From Zasmidium citrigriseum (lineage: Eukaryota > Ascomycota > Dothideomycetes > Mycosphaerellales > Mycosphaerellaceae), in assembly GCA_002786025.1 (NCBI GenBank), contig NHNW01000013.1:1-64000 (forward strand): a stretch of 64,000 nt of DNA, in the 5' to 3' direction. The notes beneath the pieces are model-generated. The model worked only from the letters and a program-made list of their open reading frames with translations. It ran no database searches and was not told the DNA's origin. The translations under genes were made by a program, and so were the position numbers. This document shows positions 1-10,691 of the stretch, in pieces (the first letter of the stretch is position 1; every line of letters begins with the position of its first letter).

Positions 1-590
1 TCGCTAGTATAGTAATTAATCTTATTAAAGGACTACTCTAGCGGAGTCGTATTAATATCGTCGTAATAATCGTCCGAAGGAGTATAGGTTTAGGGATAAG
101 GCTTCTATTATAGTTTAATTAGACGTTAAGCGTTAAGAAGTAGAGATAAGCTTAAGGATTATATAAAAAGCTAAATACTTAGCTTGCTTAATTAAAAGTA
201 AGCTAAATCGGATAAATAGAAAGTTATAGGGGTATAACTAAAGGTAGATCTAAAGACTAACTATTTACTGGAGACTTTAGGCTTAGACGTTTCCTAGTAA
301 TATAATATAAGGCCGTTCTATTTATAGATATTTACGGTCGAAAGGTTAGTCTCTTAGCCTAGCTACTCTAATTTAAGTATATCTATAGATATATCGTTTC
401 GCTAGGTCTTACGATAGTTTTTATATAGGTAAAGGTATAGGTAAGTACCGCGGTAACTATACTATACGGAAGAAGGGATTAGATTATATTACGTCGGGTA
501 AGGAGGTAAGGAGCGCGGCGTAGCGTTAAAATAGTATATCCTCTCGCGCTAATATTACCGAGGTTTACCTAGTAAGTAATATTATATAGT

Positions 591-613
591 TACTCTTTAT
601 AGCGCGTAGAGTA
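591..613. repeat. Short palindromic repeat, copy 1
   Basis: A 23-bp word with complementary ends (tactct and agagta) around a GC-containing centre. The identical word recurs at 4280-4302, near the right edge of the RIP block, and the flanks of the two copies are also partly alike. Confidence 0.6.
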
Positions 614-1340
614 GTAGTATTACGTAACGAGCTTAGAGCTTCGGGGAGAATTACTATATATAGTAAATAGCTACTACGCGGTAGTAGCTATTAATCGTCT
701 TTATATATACGCCTTATAGAGAGTCTAGTTATCGTAGGTACTTAATCTTATATAGGAAAGCTCTATAGGGACTAGGTAGTCTAGCGGGAGGTCGTATTCT
801 TCCCTCTCGCCCTACGAACTTACCGTATTAAGGTTTCTTATCTTCGCGATAGAATCGCTATTACCGTTTCTCGAAGATTACGACTTTTAACCTTTCTTAT
901 AAATATTAGGCCGAGTACGACTTTATAAACTACTATACTTATTACTTATCCTAGTCTAAATTTTTAATCTAACTAATATTTTACCTTCGAGGGGAACTTT
1001 AGCTAGGAAACTCTTTAGGCTAGTATAGTAGGATAACGGCGGCGTAGGCTACCTAGCTAATAGGGCTACTATTTAGGGTATAGTAGATAAACTTATAGTA
1101 ATAACTATCCTAGTACTAGCTAATACTAGGAAAATAATTATCGAGATAGTTAAGGTTAAGCTCGCGCTTATTATAGCTAAGGACGCCCTTAGGTAAGATC
1201 TAGTACTAGAACTCGAAGAAGGCGTAGATATCGATACCTAGCTAAAGGACTAGATATACGTCGATTAGTACCTTATATATAATACTATACCTATCGACTA
1301 TACGATCTACGACGGCTAGGATCTATAGAAGATTAGTAGG

Positions 1341-1686
1341 GCTCGGTTCTAATAGAAGAAGAGAGGAGTATACCTAGTACTACTTCTTCGTAGAGTAATA
1401 GAGCGGTTAGATATTAGCGTTAAGTAGGACCTTAATATCTTTATCTTCGTAGTATTCGTCGGCTTTATCGTAGTTATTACTAGCTATCTCGCTAAGGTAA
1501 AGGAGTTAGTAGAGCTTAGTTCTAATAGAAGAAGAGTATAGTATACCTAGTACTACTTCTTCGTAGAGTAACGGGGCGGTTAGATATTAGCGTCGAGTAG
1601 GACTTTAATATCTTCGTCTTCGTAGTATTCGTTAGCTTCGTCGTAGTTATTACTAGCTATCTTACTAAGGTAAAGGAGTTAAGGAG
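1341..1686. repeat. 173-bp tandem duplication inside the RIP block
   Basis: Two adjacent copies start at 1341 and 1514, a period of 173 bp. They share long near-identical stretches and differ by scattered transitions plus small indels. The differences are mostly C/T or G/A, as expected if RIP hit the two copies independently. Confidence 0.75.
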
Positions 1687-1834
1687 TTCTTAGATAGGAT
1701 AAAAGGAGACCTACGAAGGTTAGCGATAGGGAATATATCCGATAATTTTAAATCTAGATCTATACTTACTATAAATTATAATAGAGAATAGCTATTAGAA
1801 TATATACTATAGAGGCTAGGTCGAGTAAGGCGCG

Positions 1835-1942
1835 GAGATATCTAGCTAATATTAATTTAAGAGAACGTATATAATAATTAGAGCCTTAGAGATATCTAGC
1901 TAATATTAGTTCGAGAGGACGTATATAACGATAGAAATATTC
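1835..1942. repeat. 54-bp tandem duplication inside the RIP block
   Basis: Two copies start at 1835 and 1889, both opening with gagatatctagctaatatt. They differ mostly at transition positions. No function is evident. Confidence 0.7.
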
Positions 1943-2670
1943 GTTTATATATACTAATAATCTTAACCGAGAGCGCTATTTACGGATAGCGCTTCTAATA
2001 TCGGTATAAGTAAGGGAGGACTAACCTAATAGATTACTCTATATTAGCCGATAGTAACGGAGCTAATACTAGAGATAACGGCGTCTAACGATCTTATAGC
2101 TCGCGTAGAATCGCGTTAGATTAGCTTATTAACTATCTTTTAATTATACCTCTTTACCTTCGCGGCGATCTTAAGAACGTTATCTTCGATCCTACTAGTA
2201 AAGCTATAACCTAGGATACGTACGGCGACGTAAGGAGTACCGCTAGCGAGTATATAATAGCTAATATATAAAATACCTACGTAGAGTATAGATACAAGCT
2301 AGTAGGTATGTTATAGCGAAAGTAGAGGACCGTTATAGCCTATCGAGCGAAGGAAACGGACTTCCCGCGGTTCTTCTTTATACTACCGACCGATATAGCT
2401 ATAGAGTATACCGTCCTAACGCTATAGCTATAGTATACTATCGATAGTAAGTATTAAAGCCGCTATAGCTATATTAAGTCCTAGCTAACTTATAATATAG
2501 TCGATAGTCTAGCTACCTAGGTCCTTTATAGCTCTTATTATAACTTCTCTTTAAGCGGGTAGGCGGTTAGAGAGTACTAAATCTTCTATAGTTATTAAAC
2601 CGTCTTTCGGGGTTTAGGTTCTCGTCTTCGTATAAAGTAGCTTCGATACTATATAGGTCGCTATTTATCC

Positions 2671-2675
2671 TATTA

Positions 2676-2716
<41 letters not shown>
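2671..2716. repeat. (TAT)n microsatellite
   Basis: About 14 consecutive TAT/ATT units form a simple trinucleotide repeat inside the RIP block. Confidence 0.9.
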
Positions 2717-2717
<1 letters not shown>

Positions 2718-4279
2718 GAGATAGATCTAACGCGACGCGTTTCGGACCTCGGGTAGAGATAAACGCTAAGTAAAGGATTCTCGTATATTTTACTCTAAAA
2801 GGAGAGGCGTTATAGCCTTAGGCTACTAGGGTTACTTAGGGTAAGGGTTACTCGAAACCTATAGGAAAAGGCTTCGAACGACAATAATACTACTTAAGAG
2901 TTCTATATATATTCGATCCTTCTATAAATCGTATAATATAGTTACCTCTATAGCTAGATTATACTCTAGGGGTCTTTTAGGTAGTCTAAATAGCCTTACG
3001 GACGAAACTTAGGTATCTCTAGTTTTTAGTATAAATATTAAATTCTAATACGCTTATAATTAAAAAACGTACTACTTATCTCAACTATCGTAAAGTTTAT
3101 CCTTCTTATAACTTTAACTCGCTATCTAATAATCTTTTAATAATAACGAGGATAGCGTAAGCTCCTAATCGAAACTAGGAATATCTAATTAAGCCGGCGA
3201 ATACTCCGCTACGCTAGGAAACAATCTCTCGTATATATTCTAGGTAAAGTAAACTAGATTGTTTCTAAGAAGTAGTAAGTTCTAGAGCTACTACGTAAGA
3301 CTAGAGGTCGTCTACTCTACGGTAGTAAGCCGATCCTTAAGGACGATATTCTCTCGCCGTATATCTTTAATAATCTTTAAAAGCTACTTAGAGCTAATAC
3401 CCGTATCGTAGAATAGAGTATAAGAAGCTAGTAGGCTAGCTTAATAGTACTATATCCGTATACTTAGTACTATAACTAGCTAATTATTTAGACATTAAAC
3501 GGCTTACTAGCTTATTCTTATATTTATAATACGTATAAACGATACTCTCGTTATTAGCTAGTATTCTATATAGACTATATCCCTCTCGAAGGTACTACTA
3601 ATAAGGCTACGGTACTACTATACCTTCTAGAGTCTCTATAATCCGGCTAGTAGTATCGTACTTCTATAAATTAGCTATAGTATTCTTACGTATACTACGG
3701 TCTCTAGTAGCGGCCTTATCTAGCTATTATTACTATTTCTACTCCGGAACGGACTACTATATATCCCTAAGGCTATAAGGAGGATTCGAAGACTACGGAT
3801 AGTATAGCTTTATACTACGAAATAGTTAGTAAGGTATTATAGCTCGTAGAGAAGAGGGTCTTATAAGGCTATTAGAATACCGATATTTATTACGTTTATA
3901 GTACTATATAACCGGGCTTGTCTATAAGGAACTAGCTAGCCTTTAAGAAGCGGAAATAGCGTTTAAGATAGGAAGGAAGATATTATCGCTAGTATAATAG
4001 AGGTGTCGTCGTAGCTAGTATTAGACTTAGAACCCGCTAGAGACTACTAGAGTCTCTATCCTCTAGATCCCTAACGATAGTCGTTTAAGGCTAATAGCCT
4101 ATAAATAAATACCTCTTAACCTAAATATATAAGTAGTACCGTAAAGGGTACTATACTATAGCTTTATTTTCTAGTTTAACGCGCGACTACTATTAATACT
4201 ACAACTAATATAGATAGGTAGTAGGGCGGGGGTTATTAGGATATAACGTAGAGCTATATAGATTTAATAGAGTAGTCGT

Positions 4280-4302
4280 TACTCTTTATAGCGCGTAGAG
4301 TA
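4280..4302. repeat. Short palindromic repeat, copy 2
   Basis: Second copy of the 23-bp palindromic word at 591-613, about 80 bp inside the boundary between RIP DNA and normal DNA. It could mark the end of an inserted element, but two copies alone do not prove this. Confidence 0.6.
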
Positions 4303-4673
4303 ATAATATATATAAGGTGTTTAAAGGAAGATTTAGTTAATAGGTGGTCGAAAAAGCGATAGGAAAGGAAGCGGGGAAAAGCGAGATTTGAAAAAATAGT
4401 CGTGTAGGTATAGACGCCCCTAGGCACCCTCTGGAGTGTGACGATTCTGCCTTCGGCGTCCCGCGTCCGATGCTCCACATCGCTCGTAGCCGCCACTTCG
4501 GACACCACCAATTTTGTGAAAAAGTCCAGTGCTTGGACCAATGCTTGACGTAACAAATAAATGTGCTTACCAGCGGTGCAGCGAGATCGGCATTCGTCAG
4601 TCAGCGAGAGGAGAAACAAAATGGACTGTGAACGTCGTCCACGTCCGTTTTCCATCACCAATCCATCGCCAAC

Positions 4674-6301
4674 ATGTCGGATACGAGCGGAGAGATCGCG
4701 AAAGAAGAAGGCCGCGATGGCGGCATCCGACGCAACAGCCAATATGGACCAGGCGGGCATGATTGGAATCTGAAAGGCGATCCATTTGGCGACGAGACGA
4801 ATGCCGAAGTCAAGTATCGCACTTTGACCTGGTGGCAGACTTCACTATTGATGATTGCTGAGACTGTGTCGCTCGGTATCCTTTCACTGCCGTCAGTTCT
4901 GGCAGCAATTGGACTCGTGCCTGGTGTGATTCTGCTGGCAGCTCTTGGCGCAGCCGCGACGTACACTGGCTATGTTTACGGGCAGTTCAAGGAGGCCTAT
5001 CCACATGTTGCGAACATGGCAGACGCAGGAGAAGTGCTCCTAGGTGCATTTGGAAGAGAGTTCGTGGGAACGGCGCAGGTATGGTGAAAACGACTGCATC
5101 GAGCGGATTGCCGGCTAACATGAGCTCTGTGTGATAGATTATTCTCCTGGTAAGCGATTTGGTGTTCCGCACGACTAGATGTGAGACTGACAACTTTGCC
5201 AGGTATTCATCCTCGGCAGCCATCTTCTGACGTTTACGATTGCTTTCAATGCCATCACCGGCCACGCTACCTGCACGATCGTGTGGGGAATAGTCGGACT
5301 CTGCGCCTTCTTCATCCTGTCACTTCCGAGAACATTGAAGAAGGTCTCCTACATGTCCATCGCATGTAAGTCAGAGCGCTTCTCCTATGACGGGCCTTTT
5401 ACTGACCCGTTCAGCCTTTATCTCCATCGTGGGAGCAGTATTCATCACCCTCATTGCAGTTGCAATCGAGAAGCCAGGACACCGGGTTGATGCAACTGTG
5501 ACGACCGCCTTCGCACCAGCTTTTTCCAGCGCGATGAACATCTGCTTCGCCTATGCCGGCCACATGGCGTTCTTCAGCTTCATCAGCGAGATGAAGAAGC
5601 CGCAAGACTTCCCGAAAGCGCTCGCTGGCCTGCAGGCTAGTGATATCAGTCTCTACATTGTTACGGCCGTCGTGATCTACGTCTATGCTGGCCCAGAGAT
5701 CTCCTCGCCAGCCTTGGGATCGACCACACCCGTCGTGAAGAAAGTGGCATACGGCATTGCGTTACCGACGGTGAGATGAGGACTTTCTGAACAGCCAATA
5801 TCTCTCGCTGACCCATAGCAGATTGTCATTGCGGGCGTGATCTACGCCAATGTTGCCGCAAAGCAGATCTACGTACGATTATTCCGAGGTACAAGGCATA
5901 TGAGCGAACGGACCTGGCTCTCAGTTGGCACCTGGGTGGGTGTTCTGTTCGTACTCTGGACTATCGCCTGGATCATCGCCGAGAGCATTCCAGTCTTCAA
6001 TGATCTGAACTCGTTGATCGTAGCGCTTTTCGTATCATGGTTCACTTACGGGCTGCCTGGTCAGTCGTTCCTTCCATCAGACAGAGCGTGCATTCACTGA
6101 CATGCTACAGGCGTCTTCTGGCTCTTCATCAACTACGGCCAGTGGTTCAAGAACTGGAGAAAGTCGATGCTCTCGATTCTCAACCTTTTCCTCGTCGGTC
6201 TGGGTGCTGCCATCTGTGGCATCGGTCTTTACGCCACCGGTAAAGCGATTCACGACGATGCTGGCAGCGGTGCCTCATGGAGCTGCGCAGATAATTCATG
6301 A
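4674..6301 (+). CDS. Amino acid permease of the Aa_trans (Mtr-like) family
   Basis: Likely neutral/aromatic amino-acid transporter of the plasma membrane or vacuole, similar in layout to fungal Mtr-type permeases. I join six exons: 4674-5078, 5138-5149, 5203-5365, 5415-5770, 5822-6059 and 6111-6301, giving 454 aa. A hydrophilic N-terminus of about 45 residues precedes the family's first helix region (ETVSLGILSLPSVLAAIGL), followed by about ten further hydrophobic segments. Exon 2 is only 12 bp and encodes Ile-Ile-Leu-Leu. It is needed to keep frame, and both flanking introns have GT..AG ends. Introns are 49-58 bp. This is the first gene to the right of the RIP block, only about 290 bp away. 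The family call is firm; the substrate is inferred. Confidence 0.87.
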
Positions 6302-6786
6302 TGACGATTTTGGCTCTGTACGTTGGATTTCTGGATGATGTTTTAACTTACGATATCTTTACGAGAACAGTTCTTCTTACCGTTTCACACGCGCATTTTT
6401 TGCAAGATCAGTATTCTCAGGGCATGAACCTCCGTACAAGACCATGACTTGCCCATATCTATACAGAGAGAGAGCAGCATTGCCACGAGTTGTCATTACG
6501 AGATACGACTTCAGACAGGGATCACCACCTTTATCACCAGCGTGACGAAGTCTCTCGGCGGCTCTTGCCCAGAGAAGCAACACGCAAGCCGAGGAACCAC
6601 GAATGAAGTCCACTATAGCACTGACTTGCAGGGCACTAATCCGGTAGTCCTCGACTATCACACTCGGTTTCGGATATCTCGTATCACTTCGTATTGTCTC
6701 CTCTTATACACACGGCCGCCTCCCCTGCACAGCAGAATCATTGCGGCGTCCTCCTTGCTCCTCTCAAACCGCCAATACTGCCCAGG
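6302..6786. other. Intergenic, no gene seen
   Basis: 485 bp between the permease stop and the P450 start. Short overlapping frames only. It presumably holds the permease 3' UTR and the P450 promoter. Confidence 0.6.
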
Positions 6787-8696
6787 ATGATCGATCAGGA
6801 TTCTCTAGAACGGCTTCTGCCTCAGAGCATCGCCCATGCCCAACGAGAGGTCTTCTATGCGGGCATCTTGATTTTCGTTGTCACACTCTGGGCGATCACA
6901 TCGTTCTCCAAGAAAGCATCTCTATTCCCATCGATCAATGAAGGAAAGTCGCCATGGACGAACGTCAAGGCTAGGGTGCATTATGTGAAGAATGCAAGAC
7001 AGTTGTTGGCGGATGGGTTTCGCAAGGTATGCCCTCTTCCAATCATCTTAGATGGTGGGTTGATTAACTGACTGATTGTGATAGTTTGCGGGGCCTTTCA
7101 CTGTTCTTACGGATGGCGGGAGACTGATTATGCTACCCCCGAATATGATTGATAATGTCAATCAGCATGAGGAGTTGAGTTTTAAGCAGTATACGCGAGA
7201 GGTATGGAGGTTCCTCCACGAGCCTGGACTACAAATCCCGAGACTGACATGATGCGAAGTACATGTTGGCCGACTATGAGACGTTTCGAACGTTCATAAG
7301 TCCGCCGGCTGGGATGTTCGAGGAGGCGGTTATGAGAGGGCTCACACGTAGCTTGCGTAAGGATGTTTCTTCGATGAAGCCATCTCACCAAGCTGATATC
7401 GAACAGCCAAATTCACGAAGGCACTATCGATTGAGATGACGGACTGTCTGAATGATAGCTGGAACAAGCTGGGTGACGGTCAGCCCAGGAACGTATGCAA
7501 TTGTGACTCAACTATCGACTAACACAAGATCCTCAGGCTGGCACGAAATCGATCTCCGCACCGACGTCCTCGACTGGGTTGCCCGCCTGTCCTCCCGCAT
7601 CTTCCTCCCAGGTCCTTTCGCCTCAAATAAAGAATGGCTCCGCATCTCCATAGACTTCACAACGAACTGCTTCATCGCCATGGCAATCTGCCGCTTCATC
7701 CCCTGGCCGCTCCGATGGCCAGCAGAGCGAATAATTCCCATCTGCCGCAAGATCCGCGCAGACTATCGAGCCGCTGCACGAACGTTGCAGCCCGTCTTGG
7801 AAGGACGACATAAGGAGATTGCAGCTGCTGAGCGAGAAGGTCGCAAGCCGCAGTTGCCGGATGATTCGATTGAGTGGTTTCGTAATGCTTCTCATGGACG
7901 GGAATACAATGAGGTTGATATTCAGATGGGATTGGCTGTAGCGGCGATCCATACTACTAGTGATTTGCTGGTACAGGCGCTTTTGAATCTAGGGGCTCAT
8001 CCGGAAATTCTACAGCCTTTGAGAGAGGAAGCGATTTCTGTGTTGAAAGAGCATGGATTGCAGAAGAGGGCTTTGTATGAGCTGAGGCTCATGGATAGTT
8101 TCTTTAAGGAGACGCAGAGGTTGAAGCCAATTGGCATGGGTAAGTCATCTGGTCGAATGTACGATGTTCTCGCAGTCACTGACATTTTCGACAGCAACGA
8201 TGCACCGCACCGCCATCGCAGACGTTGAACTATCGAACGGGATCAAGATTGCCAGGGGTCAACATACAGCTATCTCCTCACACCGCATGTGGTCCGACGA
8301 ACATTACAACAACCCTAACGACTTCGATGCCTTCCGCTTCGCAAAGCGTCGCGAGACGCCCGGTCTGGAGCACCGCAGTCATCTCGTAGCTACATCCCAC
8401 GAACACTTGGGCTTCTCTCATGGGAAGCATGCTTGTCCAGGGCGGTGAGTTCTCTCTCCCTATACCCGCGAACGAATGGAGCTAATGGGACCGATAGGTT
8501 CTTCGCTGCCAACGAGGTCAAGATCGCGATGTTGCATTTAATTCTTAAGTATGATATTGAACTCAAGGATCCTAGCATGGCGAAGTGGATGGAGTTTGGG
8601 ACGAATATGGTTGCCAATCCGAAGGCTAGGATTTCGGTGAGGAGGAGGCAGCCGGAGGTTGATTTGGAGGCGCTTGCGAAAGAGGCGAGTTTTTGA
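6787..8696 (+). CDS. Cytochrome P450 monooxygenase
   Basis: Haem-thiolate monooxygenase, ER-anchored by an N-terminal hydrophobic segment (about residues 22-38). Seven exons: 6787-7026, 7085-7201, 7260-7356, 7407-7478, 7537-8139, 8195-8444 and 8498-8696, giving 525 aa, the normal length for fungal P450s. The I-helix threonine region reads AAIHTTSDLL, the K-helix ExxR reads ETQR, and the haem-binding loop reads FSHGKHACPGR with the ligand at about Cys457. The haem motif is split by the last intron. The overall pattern resembles fungal terpenoid or secondary-metabolism P450s. The neighbours are a permease and a membrane protein with no backbone enzyme, so there is no evidence of a metabolite cluster. 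The substrate is unknown. Confidence 0.9.
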
Positions 8697-8806
8697 CGAC
8701 AGTAAAGTAAGATCCAGCAATTAGATATGCCAGCCATACTACGAAACATCAGACACGGCGATACCATCAAAGGTTCCTCCTTCCCTCCGATTCTACCTCA
8801 CCACAA

Positions 8807-9283
8807 TCACTCCACCTTCCTCCCCTCCTCAGGACTCTTCAACCCAATCCCCAAAACAATACACACCCTAATCAAAAGAAACGGCCAAGTCCCCACAGTA
8901 ACCATCCAATCCTGTCCCGTCCACTCCCAAAACTTCCCCCAAACTGCCCACCCACCCACCGCCTGCGCAACACTATGCGTATAAAAAGCATCGCTCAACA
9001 AAATCCCCATACACAACAATCGCCACACCCTCAAATCATCCACATAGCGCAGGACCACGGCTTCCGTGAAGGCGATGAAGAGCCAGCCGCCGGCGAGCTG
9101 GGTGTAGATGAAATCCGTGGAGAGCTGGATGGTGGTTATGGATTCGCGGGTTAGGCCGGAGAGGTAGAAGCCGGGGATTGTGAGGCACATTAGGACGCCG
9201 TTGAGGGCGAAGAGGGATTCGATTGTTGTGAGGGCGATGCGGTAGGATTTGGGGATGGTTTCGGTGGCTTTGATGGTGGCCAT
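8807..9283 (-). CDS. Small integral membrane protein, DUF7704-like
   Basis: A 158-aa single-exon protein with four hydrophobic segments (about residues 14-36, 52-75, 83-100 and 125-145), ending in a short basic tail. The frame extends upstream to 9601, but that extension is low-complexity and unlike a membrane protein, so I start at the Met at 9283 (MATIKATET). The pattern (Ser-Tyr-Arg near the start, then four helices with conserved Trp and Gly) fits the fungal family of unknown function DUF7704. It lies tail-to-tail with the P450, 110 bp between stops. No function is known. Confidence 0.7.
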   Translation of the reverse strand: MATIKATETIPKSYRIALTTIESLFALNGVLMCLTIPGFYLSGLTRESITTIQLSTDFIYTQLAGGWLFIAFTEAVVLRYVDDLRVWRLLCMGILLSDAFYTHSVAQAVGGWAVWGKFWEWTGQDWMVTVGTWPFLLIRVCIVLGIGLKSPEEGRKVE

Positions 9284-9736
9284 TTTTGGTTGGGTTTGCT
9301 CGTTTGATGGTGGCCTGATTCTGGGCAAGATATCGATGTCGGTGTGATTGAAGACGTGTTCGTCCGCGGATCTCGGAGACGATGAGGTGGGTTTCTTGTG
9401 TTTGCGTGGCGTTGAGATGGAATCTCGAAGTTGGAGTTGAAGAGAAGATGATCGTGAGATGCCGTTGACGAGGTGTCGTCCTCTTGGCTCGGCTGACCTG
9501 CTGGGGACCCTTGTCAGCTCGCTGGTTGGCAGGCATTGGCATTGTTCGATGAGTTGGTGAAAATGCAGTAGCAGCGTGATGGTCAACTGCGACATGTTCA
9601 TGATGTCTATCGTTCATCGATGCTAGCAATGGCATGCGAGTCGCCAAGTCTGTTCCTTCCCACCCCCAGCAAGCAAAGTCCCCGTCAATTGAGCAACCAT
9701 CTCGTCAAACATCTCGTAACCGTCGCATGAAAGCCT
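9284..9736. other. Intergenic, no gene seen
   Basis: Region between the DUF7704-like start and the Hop2 stop. Both neighbours are on the minus strand, so it should hold the promoter of the former and the 3' UTR of the latter. Frames here have no coding character. Confidence 0.55.
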
Positions 9737-10431
9737 TCAACCTTCCAAGCCTAAATCCTCCCTCGTCTCCTGCTTCTGCTCGTCACCTTCCAGACACGCC
9801 TCAATATCTTTCCATAACTCCTTGCTGATGATCTTCCGGGCAGCAGCAGACTTCTTGATCCTCTTGTACGTCTTGGCCACCCTGTCGCGGTCCGCAGCAC
9901 TGACGGGCTTGACGTTACCACTCTTCAACTTCTTGAGCCGTGCCTCCATGTCGATCTTCTGCTTCTCCATCTCGGCGACGTTGGCCTTCAGCTGCGGTAG
10001 TAGGACCAGTTCGTTGCCTTGCTTAAGTGACTGGCGAAGTTCCTTCTCTTCTGACTTGAGGGCGATGGTCTCTTCCCGAAGACGCTTGGTGTCAGCTTCC
10101 ATCTGTTCCAGCTTCTCGGTCAAGCCCTCCTCAGGTTCCTCCTGTTCATTATCAGCCAGTGCTCAGCAGACCAAGATCTATTGGGTTCACTCACCTGCAA
10201 AGCATGATAGACTTGCTGCTTGCCAGCTGCACGTCCTTCGATCTCTCCACGCTCGTGCAGGTCCTTGAGTAACTTGGCCGCTGCGGTCTTGGTCACGCGG
10301 TTCTTCAAGTTGGAGCTGATGTCGGTCGCGCTGTATGGACGGTTCTCCTTGCGGAGATAGTCGAGCACCAGTGCTGCTTGCTGCTCCGGGGTGAGCTTGG
10401 CCTCCTTCTCGCCGTCTTTCTTGGCTGCCAT
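9737..10431 (-). CDS. HOP2: Hop2/TBPIP homologous-pairing protein
   Basis: Meiotic recombination accessory factor that, with Mnd1, stimulates Dmc1/Rad51 strand exchange. Two exons (10195-10431 and 9737-10141; 53-bp intron) give 213 aa, close to the usual length of about 217. Residues 15-79 form the winged-helix TBPIP domain with family landmarks ENRPYSATDI and GKQQVYHALQ. Residues 85-150 are a heptad-rich coiled coil, followed by a basic helical C-terminus. The start at 10431 is the only Met that precedes the winged helix closely. Gaa1 lies upstream on the same strand. The family call is firm. Neurospora crassa lacks Hop2, Mnd1 and Dmc1, so presence here is informative about the meiotic pathway. 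Confidence 0.88.
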
Positions 10432-10691
10432 GTTCGGATGTAGTGAATGGATGGCTTCAGGTTGGTTGTATTGTGCGAAGAGGTCTTCGAAAAGATGGCG
10501 CGATGTAGATGGCGGTCTTTGTAGGTGATGTTTGGCGAAGGAGTGAATTTGAACGGCGAGGTGAGGTCCACTTAAGGTTGGTGGAGGCAACAATCGCGCC
10601 TTCCCAGCGCTGCCATGTGAGGACGCACGGACGGGTGCACGAGAGGAAGGTGCCCATTCTGGATGATTTTGAATCTACTGTAAATTGGATA

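Larger units (their letters stand above)
1..4385. repeat. RIP-mutated AT-rich repeat block
   Basis: The sequence is saturated with TA-rich words. CpA and TpG are almost absent (the first 240 bases contain no CA and a single TG), while CpG words such as tcg and gcg remain common. This is the expected product of repeat-induced point mutation acting on CpA. Stop codons, mainly TAG and TAA, close all six frames at short intervals, and no reading frame of note lies before the boundary. The block ends abruptly at about 4385-4400, where composition becomes normal. The ancestral element cannot be named by eye. A retrotransposon or other multicopy transposon is the likely source, which is inference. 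Confidence 0.85.

Noticed and set aside
2671..2716. CRISPR-like or telomeric repeat
   Set aside because: It is a plain trinucleotide microsatellite without spacers, and fungal telomeres have a different unit.
6787..9283. Secondary-metabolite gene cluster around the P450
   Set aside because: No polyketide synthase, peptide synthetase or terpene cyclase is nearby; a P450 and a permease alone are not enough.
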